NCBI RefSeq assembly: GCF_037478005.1
Contig: NZ_CP144164.1
Location: 1,984,001 to 2,048,000, forward strand
Origin: Alteromonas sp. M12
Lineage (GTDB): Bacteria; Pseudomonadota; Gammaproteobacteria; Enterobacterales; Alteromonadaceae
DNA: 64,000 nt
Direction: 5' to 3'
Both the position numbers and the translations under genes were made by a program. Shown in pieces: positions 1-11,333 of the stretch. How positions within the stretch are numbered: position 1 is the first letter of the stretch; each line of letters starts with the position of its first letter. A model generated the notes under the pieces. It did no database searches. It worked only from the letters and a program-made list of their open reading frames with translations, and was not told the origin of the DNA.

Positions 1-1473
<1,473 letters not shown>

Positions 1474-1475
1474 GC

Positions 1476-2546
1476 TTATAATGCTCCCTTACTACTGGGT
1501 AGCATATCACCTTGTTTGGTAATCGCTTGACGCAATGCTCGCCCGAACACTTTAAACAGGCTTTCTACTTGATGATGAGCATTACCTTCTGTGGTGGATA
1601 AATGCAGAGATAATCCCATTGCTTGGGCTATGGAATAGAAAAAATGTGGCACCATTTCAGTTGCCATTTCACCAACTGTATCGCGACTGAACTCGGCTTC
1701 AAACTTCAAGTGAGGTCGATTAGAAATATCCATGATACATTCAGCACGACATTCATCCATAGGTAGCGCAAAACCAAAACGACCGATGCCGCGTTTGTCG
1801 CCTAGCGCTTTCTTAATTGCTTCACCTAAGGCTAACGCCGTATCTTCAACACTATGATGATCATCAATGTGCAAATCGCCATTGACTGATAAACGTAATT
1901 CAAAACCACCGTGAGTCGATATTTGATCGAGCATATGATCAAAAAAGCCTAATCCGGTATCGATAGTAGACTTGGCCGTGCTATCTAAATCAACAAATAC
2001 GCTAATTTGCGTTTCCGATGTATTTCGCGTCACAGTCGCTGTTCTGCTTGAGCTTAAAATACTTTTTTCAATTGCCAACCAATTATTTGATTCGCGATTA
2101 TACAACTGAGATTTTAAACCCATGTTATCAGCTAAGCCAATATCAGTTTGTCGGTCACCAATGACCAAAGAGCGACTAAAATCGACTTTACCCTGCTGCA
2201 GATAGTCTTTTACTAAACCAAGTTTGGGTTTACGACAGCTACATTGTTGCTCTTCAAAGTGCGGACAAATTAACACATCATCAAAAATCACACCTTGTGA
2301 AGAAAAAATATCCATCATCATATTATGAGGAGCATCAAAATCTGCTTGTGGGAACGAATCAGTTCCTAAACCATCTTGATTTGAAACCATGACTAAACGA
2401 TAACCAGCATGTTGTAGTTTCAACAGCACAGGTATTACATTCGGCTCGAAAACTAATTTGTCTAAACGATCGAGTTGCTTATCAATAGGGGGTTCTTCTA
2501 CTAATGTGCCGTCTCTGTCTATAAATAAAATCGGTAGGGCGCTCAT
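1476..2546 (-). CDS. hisB: Bifunctional histidinol-phosphatase / imidazoleglycerol-phosphate dehydratase HisB
   Basis: A 356-residue fusion typical of gammaproteobacteria. Residues 1-165 are a HAD-type histidinol phosphatase with FIDRDGTLV (catalytic Asp10 and Asp12) and a zinc-binding [11 protein letters not shown] loop. Residues about 170-356 are IGP dehydratase, with the metal-binding histidine motifs [10 protein letters not shown] and [11 protein letters not shown] and the GFFDHML motif. It catalyses steps six and eight of histidine synthesis. It overlaps hisC by 4 bp (ATGA). The fused form supports a gammaproteobacterial host. Confidence 0.97.
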   Translation of the reverse strand: MSALPILFIDRDGTLVEEPPIDKQLDRLDKLVFEPNVIPVLLKLQHAGYRLVMVSNQDGLGTDSFPQADFDAPHNMMMDIFSSQGVIFDDVLICPHFEEQQCSCRKPKLGLVKDYLQQGKVDFSRSLVIGDRQTDIGLADNMGLKSQLYNRESNNWLAIEKSILSSSRTATVTRNTSETQISVFVDLDSTAKSTIDTGLGFFDHMLDQISTHGGFELRLSVNGDLHIDDHHSVEDTALALGEAIKKALGDKRGIGRFGFALPMDECRAECIMDISNRPHLKFEAEFSRDTVGEMATEMVPHFFYSIAQAMGLSLHLSTTEGNAHHQVESLFKVFGRALRQAITKQGDMLPSSKGAL

Positions 2547-3643
2547 TGTGCCGATTCCTGTTTTTTGAAAAATGAAAAGATTAAATCCATTAGCTGTTGA
2601 TTTTGCTCAGCTGTGCCAACGGTTATGCGCAGACAGTTTTGTAGATTTATTTGTTTTGATTGGTCACGAATTAAAGTGTGATTATCAACTAAATACTGCA
2701 TAAGTTCTTGTTTTTGTTCGCATCGGAACAAAATGAAATTCGCTTTATCGTCGCCAACTAATTCAACACTTGGAATGCTCATCAAACGTTCTTTAAGTAA
2801 CGCTCTTTGCGCATTTAATTCACTTACCTGCAGCTTCATTCTGTCGATACCTGGTGTCTGTAACGCTTGTTTAGCAATCTGCGCGACAGGTTCTGGAATC
2901 GGGTACGGGGCAATGACTTTTAACAATGCTTGTATCACCGCTGGAGCCGCTAAGGTAAAGCCACATCGTATACCGGCTAGCGCAAAGGCTTTTGAGAGCG
3001 TTCGCAAGATTACCAAGTTTGGATAAGTAGCTAGCTTGTTTGCCCAAGTGCTGTGCCAATCAAATTCAATATAAGCTTCATCTACCACCACTAAGGCTGA
3101 ATCTGCAAAATGTTCAACAACTTGCTGTAATTGTGCTGAATCAACACTCGTCCCCGTAGGGTTGTTAGGTGAACAAATAAAGACTAATTTTACTTTGTCT
3201 TTGTGTGCGCAAATACTTTCTACGTCCAAACTAAAATCATCGTTTAGTGGTGCTTTGTGCACGCCTACATTAAATGTTTCTGCGCTGATTGCATACATAC
3301 CGTAGGTTGGAGGACAAATTAAAATGGCATCTTTTGCAGGGGTACAGAAGGCTCTAATTAGCAATTCAATACCCTCATCGGCACCTCGGCTAACCAAGGT
3401 GTTTTCTGCCGCCACTTTTGAATACGCTGCATAGGAATTAATAACGCTGGTGGGTTGGCAATCTGGGTATCGATTAAAGCGTTCACTATCGACATCGTAA
3501 TTGTTTGCAAAGGGGGATTCGTTAGCATTTAGCCACGTTTGTTGAACTTCCCCCGAACCTGCTGCAAATAACCGGCGCGCAGATTCATAAGGTTTCAAGC
3601 TTCTTACGTTATCGCAGAGTAGCTTTTCGACTAAATTGCTCAT
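2543..3643 (-). CDS. hisC: Histidinol-phosphate aminotransferase HisC
   Basis: A 366-residue fold-type I PLP aminotransferase. Visible motifs are [10 protein letters not shown] near the N-terminus, [17 protein letters not shown], and the PLP-binding lysine in [13 protein letters not shown]. It converts imidazole acetol phosphate and glutamate to histidinol phosphate. It overlaps both hisD (upstream) and hisB (downstream) by 4 bp. Length and motifs are normal. Confidence 0.96.
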   Translation of the reverse strand: MSNLVEKLLCDNVRSLKPYESARRLFAAGSGEVQQTWLNANESPFANNYDVDSERFNRYPDCQPTSVINSYAAYSKVAAENTLVSRGADEGIELLIRAFCTPAKDAILICPPTYGMYAISAETFNVGVHKAPLNDDFSLDVESICAHKDKVKLVFICSPNNPTGTSVDSAQLQQVVEHFADSALVVVDEAYIEFDWHSTWANKLATYPNLVILRTLSKAFALAGIRCGFTLAAPAVIQALLKVIAPYPIPEPVAQIAKQALQTPGIDRMKLQVSELNAQRALLKERLMSIPSVELVGDDKANFILFRCEQKQELMQYLVDNHTLIRDQSKQINLQNCLRITVGTAEQNQQLMDLIFSFFKKQESAQ

Positions 3644-4947
3644 ACGCTATCTCCATTTAAACGAATTGAAACCGCACGTTTATGGGCATCAAGCCCCTCT
3701 GCTTCGGCAAGGTCCATAATTGCATTACCAATATTGGAAAGCCCTTGGTAACTGAGTTCTTGAACCGTGTAACGACGCATGAAATCTGCCAAACCTAAGC
3801 TTGAGTAATTTCTAGAGTATCCGTAAGTGGGTAATACGTGATTCGTCCCACTAGCGTAATCGCCTGCAGATTCAGGAGACCACTTACCGATAAAAATAGA
3901 ACCGGCATATTTTAGCTTCGGTAATAAATCCCGAGCGTTTTCGACCTGTACAATTAAGTGCTCAGGTGCATATTGATTGCTGACCAAAATTGATTCGTTA
4001 ACGTCAGAGGTTAATATATATCGCCCATGTTGCATCGCTTTTGCGGCAATTTCCTTGCGAGATAACTGCTGCAATTGTTTTTCTACGGCTAATTGCACCG
4101 CTTCTATCAATGTTTGGCTATTGCTTACCAAAACCGCTTGCGAGTCAGCACCATGTTCTGCTTGCGAAAGCAAATCTGAGGCAACAAAGTTTGGGTCCGC
4201 TGATTCATCTGCAATCACTAAAACTTCAGAAGGACCGGCAGGCATATCAATAGCAGCACCATCTGATTTAGTACTAACTTGTTGTTTAGCCTCGGTAACG
4301 AAACTATTGCCGGGGCCGAAGATTTTATCCACTTTAGTGATAGAATCAGTGCCAAATGCCATAGCTGCGACCGCCTGGGCACCACCAATTAAATATATCT
4401 CATCAATGCCGCACAGTTGTGCTGCATAGCGAATTTCTGCGGCGATATTGCCTTTCGCATCGGGGGGAGTGCATAACACTTTGCGTTCACAACCGGCAAC
4501 TTGAGCCGTGGCGCCTAACATAAGCACTGTTGATGGCAATGGTGCGCTCCCACCGGGAATATATAAACCAACCGAATCAATGGCTGAATGTTTAAGCTCA
4601 CACAGCACGCCTGGCTGAGTTTCTATTTTTACATCAGTAGGAAACTGAGCTTGATGAAACGCCTTGATATTTGCATATGCTAAATCGATGGCAGTTCGCA
4701 CGTTATCGCTGATCTCGTTCGCGGCATTGATTAGGCTTTCATTGCTCAGACGCAATTTCGTTAATCGAATGCCATCAAACTGCTCGGTTAATTCTCGGAC
4801 AGCGTCATCACCGCGCTCTTTTACCTGCTGTAAAATATCACTAACAATTTTAGTCAATTTTTCGTTGTCAGCCTGAGCTGGGCGACTCAAAATATTTTGT
4901 TTTTGAGAATCTGACAAATTTGCCCAGTTTTGAATCTGCGTGGTCAT
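3640..4947 (-). CDS. hisD: Histidinol dehydrogenase HisD
   Basis: A 435-residue protein of normal HisD length. Motifs include GLYIPGGSAPLPSTV, the NAD-binding FGPGNSFVTEAK, MPAGPSEVLVIAD, the Zn/catalytic region SQAEHGADSQAVLVS and YAPEHLIVQ (catalytic Glu and His), and GDYASGTNHVLPT. It performs the last two oxidations from histidinol to histidine with NAD and zinc. It begins 5 bp after the hisG stop and overlaps hisC by 4 bp. Confidence 0.97.
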   Translation of the reverse strand: MTTQIQNWANLSDSQKQNILSRPAQADNEKLTKIVSDILQQVKERGDDAVRELTEQFDGIRLTKLRLSNESLINAANEISDNVRTAIDLAYANIKAFHQAQFPTDVKIETQPGVLCELKHSAIDSVGLYIPGGSAPLPSTVLMLGATAQVAGCERKVLCTPPDAKGNIAAEIRYAAQLCGIDEIYLIGGAQAVAAMAFGTDSITKVDKIFGPGNSFVTEAKQQVSTKSDGAAIDMPAGPSEVLVIADESADPNFVASDLLSQAEHGADSQAVLVSNSQTLIEAVQLAVEKQLQQLSRKEIAAKAMQHGRYILTSDVNESILVSNQYAPEHLIVQVENARDLLPKLKYAGSIFIGKWSPESAGDYASGTNHVLPTYGYSRNYSSLGLADFMRRYTVQELSYQGLSNIGNAIMDLAEAEGLDAHKRAVSIRLNGDSV

Positions 4948-4951
4948 ATGT

Positions 4952-5851
4952 TTAGCCCATCATTTTTTCGATTGGCATAACTAATATTGAGCTGCAACCG
5001 AGTGACTTCAGCTTTTCCATCGTTTCCCAGAAAAGTGTCTCTGAACTAACCACGTGAATTGCAACCGTATCGTCATTGTTTGCTAACGGCAAAACCGTTG
5101 GGTTTTCAGCGCCCGGTAACAAGCTTTTCACTTGCTCTAAATAAGCCTTAGGCGCATGCAACATAATATATTTGCTTTCTTTGGCCTGCATAACGCCATC
5201 GACTCGAGGTAACAGACGATTAATTAACGCTTGTTTATCATCTGTTAGTTCGCCAGCACGTTGAATTAACACAGCCTTAGATTTGAAAATTACCGCTTCT
5301 TCACGTAAACCGTTTGCTTCCAGTGTTGCGCCTGTGGATACTAGATCACAAATCGCATCTGCTACACCTGCTCGGGGGGCAACTTCCACAGAGCCGGTTA
5401 ACATAACTGACTGAGCATCAATGTTATTGTTTTTGAAGAACCGCTCTAAAAGAAAAGGATAAGTCGTTGCTACTTTTAAACCGTTAATGGACTCTAACCC
5501 CTGATAATCAAATTCGGTAGGAACGGCAATGGATAATTGGCAACCACCGTAATCTAAACGACGTAAGGTTTTAAATTCGTGAGGTTTACCTGATTGTTGG
5601 CGCTCTAGCATTTTTTCTTCAAGTTCATTTTCGCCAATAAAGCCTAAATCGACCACGCCATCCATAACCAAACCTGGGATATCGTCATCACGCACCAATA
5701 ATAGATCAATCGGTTGATTGGTAGAATGAGCGATTAAAAGGCGATCACGTATTTGTAATTTAATGCCAATAGCTTTAAGCAATCCAATACTTTCATCACT
5801 TAATCGCCCTTTCTTTTGAACCGCTATACGTAGTCGTTTGCTCTCGCTCAT
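4952..5851 (-). CDS. hisG: ATP phosphoribosyltransferase HisG (long form)
   Basis: A 299-residue long-form HisG: catalytic phosphoribosyltransferase domain followed by a C-terminal ACT-like regulatory domain (about residues 225-299, ending [13 protein letters not shown]). The PRPP-binding motif is in [13 protein letters not shown]. This is the first committed and feedback-inhibited step of the pathway. It is the first structural gene of the operon, 137 bp downstream of the hisL stop codon, with the attenuator in that gap. The start [18 protein letters not shown] matches the family N-terminus. Confidence 0.97.
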   Translation of the reverse strand: MSESKRLRIAVQKKGRLSDESIGLLKAIGIKLQIRDRLLIAHSTNQPIDLLLVRDDDIPGLVMDGVVDLGFIGENELEEKMLERQQSGKPHEFKTLRRLDYGGCQLSIAVPTEFDYQGLESINGLKVATTYPFLLERFFKNNNIDAQSVMLTGSVEVAPRAGVADAICDLVSTGATLEANGLREEAVIFKSKAVLIQRAGELTDDKQALINRLLPRVDGVMQAKESKYIMLHAPKAYLEQVKSLLPGAENPTVLPLANNDDTVAIHVVSSETLFWETMEKLKSLGCSSILVMPIEKMMG

Positions 5852-5900
5852 GTTGTTGCCTCAATATAAAGTTAAATTTCAAATCGTTGCCATAACAACG

Positions 5901-5932
5901 AAAAACCCCCAGAAGTTTCCTTCCGGGGGTTT
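5901..5932 (-). terminator. his operon attenuator terminator
   Basis: On the minus strand this reads AACCCCCGGAAG, a short GAAA loop, then CTTCTGGGGGTTTTT: a GC-rich hairpin with an imperfect stem followed by a T run. It lies between hisL and hisG. The 5' arm contains GGAAGG (5919-5924), which can instead pair with CCTTCC of the upstream hairpin (5952-5957), as expected for an anti-terminator. Confidence 0.9.
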
Positions 5933-5949
5933 AGAAAAATTCTGTACCA

Positions 5950-5973
5950 CTGGAAGGACAATTAACCTTCCAG
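5950..5973 (-). promoter_or_regulatory. his leader upstream hairpin / anti-terminator arm
   Basis: A perfect 8-bp inverted repeat on the minus strand, CTGGAAGG and CCTTCCAG, separated by 8 nt, just after the hisL stop codon. Its 3' arm (CCTTCC) is complementary to the 5' arm of the attenuator terminator. The two structures are therefore mutually exclusive, as in classic his attenuation. The regulatory reading is inferred from base pairing. Confidence 0.75.
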
Positions 5974-5988
5974 CACGAACCTGAAAGG

Positions 5989-6045
5989 TTATGCTATATG
6001 ATGATGATGCCAGTTTAGACGTGCTTTATTGGTGAAAAAAATCAT
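5989..6045 (-). CDS. hisL: his operon leader peptide HisL
   Basis: An 18-codon ORF on the minus strand, starting ATG at 6045-6043 and stopping TAA at 5991-5989. It translates as MIFFTNKARLNWHHHHIA with four consecutive CAT histidine codons near the end. An AAGAGAAG purine run sits just upstream as a ribosome-binding site. Ribosome stalling at the His codons when charged tRNA-His is scarce would favour the anti-terminator and allow hisG transcription. The peptide has no other expected function. It is too short for automatic ORF calls. Confidence 0.92.
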   Translation of the reverse strand: MIFFTNKARLNWHHHHIA

Positions 6046-6331
6046 ATGCTTCTCTTGTTCGCTTTGGTTTCTCGTGTTGATGCGCAGAACATTATCCAAA
6101 CCACAAAGATAATGCAAGTACAAACACCTAAAAGTGATAATTTAAGATTGTATTAGTTAAAACTAAAAGGCATTAGCATCATGCAATTTCGCAATCTAGC
6201 TCAAATATTGAACGAAAAGTGTTAAAGTAAGTCAAAATCAATACGATAGCTAAATAAATGCGCAAATGCATGGTTTGTGGGTATATACCTACAAAATTCA
6301 TTTTCAGTTGAAAATAGAGTGAGTAAATCCT
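6046..6331. other. Intergenic region upstream of the his operon (promoter region)
   Basis: No ORF of note. On the minus strand a GATAAT (-10-like) lies about 50 nt upstream of the hisL start, in the sequence GTTTGGATAATGTTC. The TTGCAT upstream is a poor -35 at short spacing. This is a plausible but unproven his promoter. The plus-strand side (6230-6331) must hold the promoter of the small charged protein that follows. Confidence 0.4.
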
Positions 6332-6655
6332 ATGACGAGTGATTTGATTTTTTCTGTTTTACCCCGTGAAGGTAAAGTGGCCATTGAAAAAGATGAGCTC
6401 AAAGTTAAACAAGTCGAAAAAGAGGCGAAACTTCGTGAATTGAATGACGAAGAAAAGGAGCTGAACACCGAGGAGAGAGACGCGCGGGAAAAGTATTTTA
6501 AAAAATCTTCTGATGATAAAGAAGAAAGCAAGTCGGATAAAAAAAGCCAAAAGGAACAAAAAGCTGAAAAGCAGGCAAAAGATCAAGAGGCCGTAGACCC
6601 TGAACTTCCATCCGTAGATGAACAGGGAAGAAAGCACTTAGATATTTATATTTAG
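6332..6655 (+). CDS. Small highly charged hypothetical protein, predicted coiled coil
   Basis: 106 residues, not recognised as a named family. After about 25 ordinary residues (MTSDLIFSVLPREGKVAIEK) the middle is almost entirely Glu, Lys, Asp and Arg with heptad-like spacing, suggesting a helical or disordered charged segment. It ends in LDIYI. No signal peptide, Cys or membrane segment. It is divergent from the his operon. Two minus-strand ORFs overlap it but are Phe/Leu-rich antisense artefacts of its lysine codons. Codon pattern and an in-frame start support a real gene; function unknown. Confidence 0.65.
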   Translation: MTSDLIFSVLPREGKVAIEKDELKVKQVEKEAKLRELNDEEKELNTEERDAREKYFKKSSDDKEESKSDKKSQKEQKAEKQAKDQEAVDPELPSVDEQGRKHLDIYI

Positions 6656-6685
6656 TGATTTTGCTATCAGTATAAAACCTATTAA

Positions 6686-7000
6686 TCACTCGAAAGTTCG
6701 TTTCAACCAAGCTTTAGCTTGGAACCTTGGTAAACAGCTAACTAACGGCTGTTTTTTAAAGTCTGTTTTATTCACATCTAAATAAGTTGTTTGTTGCTCT
6801 ATATCACCTTGATTAAAGCGCACTGCACAACGAACGCTTTCACTTTTTTCAGTAAATAAAATCTTTATTGAATCTGAGCGGTCAATTAACATTTTGTAAG
6901 GGTATCCTTGGTTTGAATACTTAGTTTCTAGTTGTTCGCTATTTTTCGCATTTAGATTTAAACTCAATAGAACTAGAGTTATTAAGATTAAGTTTTTCAT
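6686..7000 (-). CDS. Small secreted hypothetical protein
   Basis: 104 residues from the ATG at 7000-6998, preceded by AAAGGAATCAAC as ribosome-binding site; the longer ORF to 7063 lacks such a site. Residues 1-19 (MKNLILITLVLLSLNLNAK) form a signal peptide with likely cleavage after NA. The mature part holds two Cys (VRCAVRF and VSCLPRF) that could form a disulphide. The DUF3019-like family is a possibility but was not confirmed. Likely periplasmic; function unknown. It lies between the charged protein and a divergent LysR gene. Confidence 0.7.
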   Translation of the reverse strand: MKNLILITLVLLSLNLNAKNSEQLETKYSNQGYPYKMLIDRSDSIKILFTEKSESVRCAVRFNQGDIEQQTTYLDVNKTDFKKQPLVSCLPRFQAKAWLKRTFE

Positions 7001-7130
7001 GTTGATTCCTTTTTTTAGTGGATGTTTCAAGGTTAGATTAGTGTTGAAATACAACTTGAACAAACGATTAAAAATTAACTATGATTAAGAAAAACTTAAT
7101 TGAGTTTGAGTTGAAGGGAAGTCCCTAATT

Positions 7131-8045
7131 ATGCGAGAAAATCTTCCACCACTTAAATCTCTGCATTTTTTTATGGTGGCGGCAGAGTTATCAAGTTTTA
7201 AATTAGCCGCGGAAAAATTATTTGTAACCCAGGCAGCAGTCAGTCAGCAGATAAAGTTACTGGAAAGCTTTTTGGAGCAAAGGTTGTTTGAACGTTCGAA
7301 TCGACAAACTCAGTTGACTCATGCCGGTGAATTATTACTTCCCTATGTTCAACAAGGGTTTTCCCAGTTCAAAACAGGCTTAAAAGTCATTTCAGGCGAT
7401 GCAAACCCTAATATATTGAGAATTTCCACCATTCACTCTTTTACTTCACTTTGGTTATTACCGCGATTACTCCAGTTTCAAAAATTACATCCTGAGCTGA
7501 TGGTTCAATTAGCGCCAAGTAATGATTTAGTCGACTTTAATCGCGGCGATATTGATTTAGCCATACGAATGGGGCAGGGCGGATATAAAGGCCTCGCTGA
7601 GAAGAAACTAGTTAACGATCAACTTATTCTAGTGGCAAGCCCCGACGTTATTGCGCAACAGCAAATAAATAACCCGAACGTGGTATTTCAATTGCCTTGG
7701 ATTGAAGATACTAGTCCGGATGTGGCGACTGTTTTTGAAACCTTATGTCAAACCTATGCAGCGGACATACATGGGTTAACACCGTCAATTCGTGCAAGCA
7801 ATTCAGTTCTGTTAATTGAAAATGCAGTGGCTGGGCGTGGGTTTACACTGGTGAACAAAAGTTTAGTGGCAGATCACTTACAAAACGGTTCATTATTGGC
7901 TTTGCTAGAATTTAGTTACCCTAGTCCGTACTCCTTGTATTTGGTCGCGCCTGCGCAGAATTTCGAGTGGCAAAAGGTGAAGTTATTTGAAAGTTGGTTT
8001 GTCCCTCTAGTGCATCAATCTTTTGACAATTTAGATGCTTGGTAG
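7131..8045 (+). CDS. LysR-family transcriptional regulator (GcvA-like)
   Basis: 304 residues, normal LTTR length. The N-terminal winged helix (residues about 5-65) carries SFKLAAEKLFVTQAAVSQQIKLLE and RQTQLTHAGELLLPYV, the standard LysR recognition pattern of the GcvA/AmpR group. The remainder is a periplasmic-binding-protein-like effector domain. It is divergent from the small secreted protein and precedes the DUF2855 gene in the same direction after 129 bp, so either could be its target. Ligand unknown. Confidence 0.92.
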   Translation: MRENLPPLKSLHFFMVAAELSSFKLAAEKLFVTQAAVSQQIKLLESFLEQRLFERSNRQTQLTHAGELLLPYVQQGFSQFKTGLKVISGDANPNILRISTIHSFTSLWLLPRLLQFQKLHPELMVQLAPSNDLVDFNRGDIDLAIRMGQGGYKGLAEKKLVNDQLILVASPDVIAQQQINNPNVVFQLPWIEDTSPDVATVFETLCQTYAADIHGLTPSIRASNSVLLIENAVAGRGFTLVNKSLVADHLQNGSLLALLEFSYPSPYSLYLVAPAQNFEWQKVKLFESWFVPLVHQSFDNLDAW

Positions 8046-8174
8046 CTCATTATGCTAAATGATTTAAATATTTTGGGGTGTTATTCTCTTCTATTCAAAA
8101 GGATGATAAATCTGTTAGCAGCTTAGCGTTATTATTAACGTTAATAATAACTTCAAGTGTTAGGGGAATGCTAA

Positions 8175-9275
8175 ATGTCAGTCTTCAATCTTCAACAGAT
8201 CCAAACCAATAAATCCGATCTCAGTAAACTCGATGTTGTAAGTAGTTCAATTGATACAGATTCGTTAGAAACGAACGAAGTGGTTCTTAAAGTTGATTCT
8301 TTTGGCTTTTCGGCCAACAACATTACTTATGCGTTATTTGGTGAAAAAATGGGGTATTGGGGATTTTTCCCAGCGCAGGATGGCTTTGGTATTATGCCCA
8401 TATGGGGCTTCGCTACAGTCGAGTATTCAAATAGTCCAGATCTCGTTGTCGGAGAAAAAGTTTTTGGGTATTTACCTTTTGCTACGCATTTAGTGATTAC
8501 CGCAGGAAAAGTAACATCCAATGATTTTTACGATGTTAGCCCTTTACGCAAAAGTATTTCCAGCGTTTACGACCAATATGTGCGTTGCAATGCAGATCCA
8601 GCGTATGACCCTAATAAAGAAGATTGGCAACTCAACTTTCGTCCATTATTCATGACGTCTTTTGTGTTGGATGATTTTGTCGGCGAAATTGCAACCTCTG
8701 ATACTGCGACCATTGTGTTAACTAGTGCATCCAGTAAAACTGCATACGGAGCTGCTTATCTTTTGAAGCATCATTGTAAGAATCGCGGATTAAATTACAA
8801 AGTTGTGGGTCTTACATCTGCAAACAACAAAGCATTTACCGAAAAGACGTCTTGTTACGATCAGGTACTCGATTACCAAGAATTTTCCTCGCTAGATAAA
8901 AATGCGCAAACTATCGTATTAGACTTTTCTGGAAACAAACCATTGCTATTGGATATTCAAGCTCATTTAGCCGCTAGTTTGCAAAAGATGATTTATATTG
9001 GTGTTACCGATGTTGAATCACAAGCAAAGTCTTACGCCGGCGAGTTGCATGGAGAGTTCTTTTTTGCGCCAACGCAAGTCAATAAACGCATGAAAGAGTG
9101 GGGTGGGAAAGGGTTTATGCTGCGCTACGCGGAGGCTTGGGGGGGATTTTCGAAACAGATGGAGCCTTTGTTGAGCACTACTAACATAGTTGGAGTAAAT
9201 GCAATCCAATCAATATACTTAGATGGATTGAAAGGTAAGTTTGATACAAGCCAAATGTATGTTTTAACCTTTTAA
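8175..9275 (+). CDS. DUF2855 family protein (MDR-like fold)
   Basis: 366 residues. Features such as LKVDSFGFSANNITYALFGEKMGYW, the WGFATVEYSN segment and TSASSKTAYGAAYLLKH in the middle match the DUF2855 family as I know it. That family resembles the medium-chain dehydrogenase/reductase fold, with a nucleotide-binding central domain. The zinc-ligand and Gly motifs of typical alcohol dehydrogenases are not clear. The preceding gene is a LysR regulator on the same strand. Likely a cytoplasmic oxidoreductase-like protein of unknown substrate. Confidence 0.75.
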   Translation: MSVFNLQQIQTNKSDLSKLDVVSSSIDTDSLETNEVVLKVDSFGFSANNITYALFGEKMGYWGFFPAQDGFGIMPIWGFATVEYSNSPDLVVGEKVFGYLPFATHLVITAGKVTSNDFYDVSPLRKSISSVYDQYVRCNADPAYDPNKEDWQLNFRPLFMTSFVLDDFVGEIATSDTATIVLTSASSKTAYGAAYLLKHHCKNRGLNYKVVGLTSANNKAFTEKTSCYDQVLDYQEFSSLDKNAQTIVLDFSGNKPLLLDIQAHLAASLQKMIYIGVTDVESQAKSYAGELHGEFFFAPTQVNKRMKEWGGKGFMLRYAEAWGGFSKQMEPLLSTTNIVGVNAIQSIYLDGLKGKFDTSQMYVLTF

Positions 9276-9345
9276 TAAAATATTGAATTTCAGCTAGCAT
9301 GGAATTTAGATTGATTTTCATGTAGCGCTGAAATTTGCTTAACAA

Positions 9346-9392
9346 CACTGCTTTTATTCGATGTGCAATATCATGTTGCGATGAAAGCAGTG
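9346..9392. repeat. Intergenic inverted repeat
   Basis: CACTGCTTT at 9346-9354 is matched by its reverse complement AAAGCAGTG at 9384-9392, with further partial pairing inside. It lies after the DUF2855 gene. No strong T run follows on the plus strand, so it is only a weak terminator candidate or a small mobile-repeat remnant. Confidence 0.5.
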
Positions 9393-9560
9393 GCATTGGT
9401 TTACTAACAAAATAAAATGATTTTGCGTTATAGTCAAAGAATCGGTTAACGTTGCAAAGAGCCCACTAGTTGGTGCATCGTTTAAAGTGATCTTATCCAT
9501 GAGGTTTCTATAATGATTCTTAAAAAAACATCATATCCAGTTAGTTTTGCAGGTGAATTC

Positions 9561-10400
9561 ATGAGTGTGCTTAAATTTAGTTTACTCATTTTGTCAGTGA
9601 CGTTAAGTATTTTTACTGCAAATAAGGCTCGGGCGACAGATTGGATACTGATAGATAACTTTGAAGCGGCCAACAGTTTAGATAAATGGACTAAAGCGGA
9701 TACCAAAAACGACACTTCACCAAAAATTCATTCCCCACAAATTAGCGAACGCCGTAAGGAAGACTTTGCCAGTAAAAGCAATTTCTATTTAATTAAAAAA
9801 CCGGCGGCTGAGGGAATCGTTGGCAATCGAAAGGCGTTAACTTATGCTGCTCTTCCCCAAACGGTCAAGGTGGGGGACACCTATACGTTTTATACCCGCA
9901 TAAATGTGGAGTCCTTCCCCAATAACCACGCATTTGGTATTAGCAATATGACTCCAGAAGGTATTGAGTTAAACGATTACAATGCATTTGAAGCAACCTT
10001 GAGGGTAACCGATAAAATAGAATCAAACGGCCATAAAAATACTGGTGCCTTAATGGTTAAGACTCAGGACGGATACGCTAATACTCAAAATAACAGCACA
10101 GGAAAAGACGCCAAACCTCTAGTGCCCGGAGTATGGTATGAAATATGGTATGTGGTTAATAACAGTAAAAGCCGCGATGGCGGTCAAAGCTACGATGTTT
10201 ATGTAAAGGGCGGTGATGAGTTCCCTCAACAGCAAAAAGTGTATAGTGATGCCACCTTCCGAATGCAACGGGAGTTGCCTTTAACGCATTTTTTAATGAA
10301 CTGTAATACCGGTCCTAAAAAACAACCTTATGGAAATGGTGGCTTAAAATATGATGATTTGTATATGAGTAAAGGGCATAACTTAGGGACGCCTTTTTAA
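9561..10400 (+). CDS. Secreted hypothetical protein, possible jelly-roll (polysaccharide-binding or lyase-like) fold
   Basis: 279 residues from the ATG at 9561, which has AGGTGA just upstream; a longer in-frame start at 9513 would bury the signal peptide. Residues 1-26 (MSVLKFSLLILSVTLS...ARA) are a signal peptide, with cleavage before TDW. The mature protein has ILIDNFEAANSLDKW at its start and late aromatic-rich strands (VWYEIWYVVNN, YDVYVKGGDEF, LKYDDLYMSKG). Such beta-strand patterns are typical of LamG/jelly-roll domains that act on polysaccharides. The exact family is not recognised. It stands apart from the main polysaccharide locus. Confidence 0.7.
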   Translation: MSVLKFSLLILSVTLSIFTANKARATDWILIDNFEAANSLDKWTKADTKNDTSPKIHSPQISERRKEDFASKSNFYLIKKPAAEGIVGNRKALTYAALPQTVKVGDTYTFYTRINVESFPNNHAFGISNMTPEGIELNDYNAFEATLRVTDKIESNGHKNTGALMVKTQDGYANTQNNSTGKDAKPLVPGVWYEIWYVVNNSKSRDGGQSYDVYVKGGDEFPQQQKVYSDATFRMQRELPLTHFLMNCNTGPKKQPYGNGGLKYDDLYMSKGHNLGTPF

Positions 10401-10487
10401 CCTTGGTGACGTTTAAGCGTTTTCTGATAGGCAAGATTTGCAATATTCAAAAGTAAAATGTTATTCACTTAATTTAGTTGAGCGGCA

Positions 10488-11318
10488 CTACAGATATTTT
10501 TCAATGATTGAAGGGATTTCATCATAGTTAATGAGTTGTTTTCCTTGTTCAATAAACTGATTAAGGGTTGTTGAGTCTGGAAAACTATAGTAGTTACCCG
10601 ACGCGAGATCCATACTTCTTGTGTCCAACGTCTCGCCGCGGTTCAATCTGTTGACCGCAGATACAATGTTATTCACACCTTGTGGATATAAGGCTAAAAC
10701 GTTGAGTAAATAAGACTGACTATAATTCACTTTTTGTTGAGTCGAAGAAATGATTTTTCCTGCGTCTATCTGGCATGAATCTATAAAATGTAAGCTTGTG
10801 CCTATTTCCTCTTTGTTATCTAACATTGCCCAAAATGTGGCCATTACCCCTCTATAATCCGGTAATTTACCCGAATGAAGATTTATGACACCTAAGCTAG
10901 GAATGCTGATTATGGGATCTTTTAATATTTGACCAAATCGAATTGAAATGATCAGTTCAGGTTTTTGCTCTGCAATGCGTTGAATTCCTGCCAGGCTATT
11001 AATGTCTTTAATATCACTGACCGGCACTGAGTCATGAGCCATTTGTTGAAAACTCTTAAATCGGCTTGATTGTCGAGCTGGTGGCGTTGAAATCTTGGCT
11101 TTGCAGTGTTGTTGGCTTGCAAGCACTGGAAAAACAATTTGATTAAACAAGGTTTGCTCGATAAAGGCCAAGTTTTTCAGTGGTTCAGGGACATTGTCTA
11201 ATTTACCCACTTTTGCAGACAGAAAAATACAATAATGATGTTCAGGGAGTTGTTGAAGTAATAAGTTTATTGCCATGTTGCTGGCTAAATCTCGATTGGC
11301 AAGAAGAGTTATCCGCAC
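10488..11318 (-). CDS. Formyltransferase-family protein
   Basis: 276 residues. The motif VINLHSGKLPDYRGVMATFWAML is close to the HPSLLPxYRG and substrate-binding motif of the formyltransferase domain seen in PurN, Fmt and ArnA. GTSLHFIDSCQIDAGKII matches the following conserved Asp region. It lacks the C-terminal RNA-binding domain of Fmt, so it is not the housekeeping tRNA formyltransferase. It may act on an amino sugar or amine. Convergent with the secreted protein upstream; the DUF2897 gene is 15 bp away on the same strand. Confidence 0.8.
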   Translation of the reverse strand: MRITLLANRDLASNMAINLLLQQLPEHHYCIFLSAKVGKLDNVPEPLKNLAFIEQTLFNQIVFPVLASQQHCKAKISTPPARQSSRFKSFQQMAHDSVPVSDIKDINSLAGIQRIAEQKPELIISIRFGQILKDPIISIPSLGVINLHSGKLPDYRGVMATFWAMLDNKEEIGTSLHFIDSCQIDAGKIISSTQQKVNYSQSYLLNVLALYPQGVNNIVSAVNRLNRGETLDTRSMDLASGNYYSFPDSTTLNQFIEQGKQLINYDEIPSIIEKYL

Positions 11319-11333
11319 CGCTCAGTACTCCAA

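Noticed and set aside
10488..11318. Methionyl-tRNA formyltransferase (fmt)
   Set aside because: The formyltransferase domain is present but the C-terminal tRNA-binding domain is not, and no def gene is adjacent.
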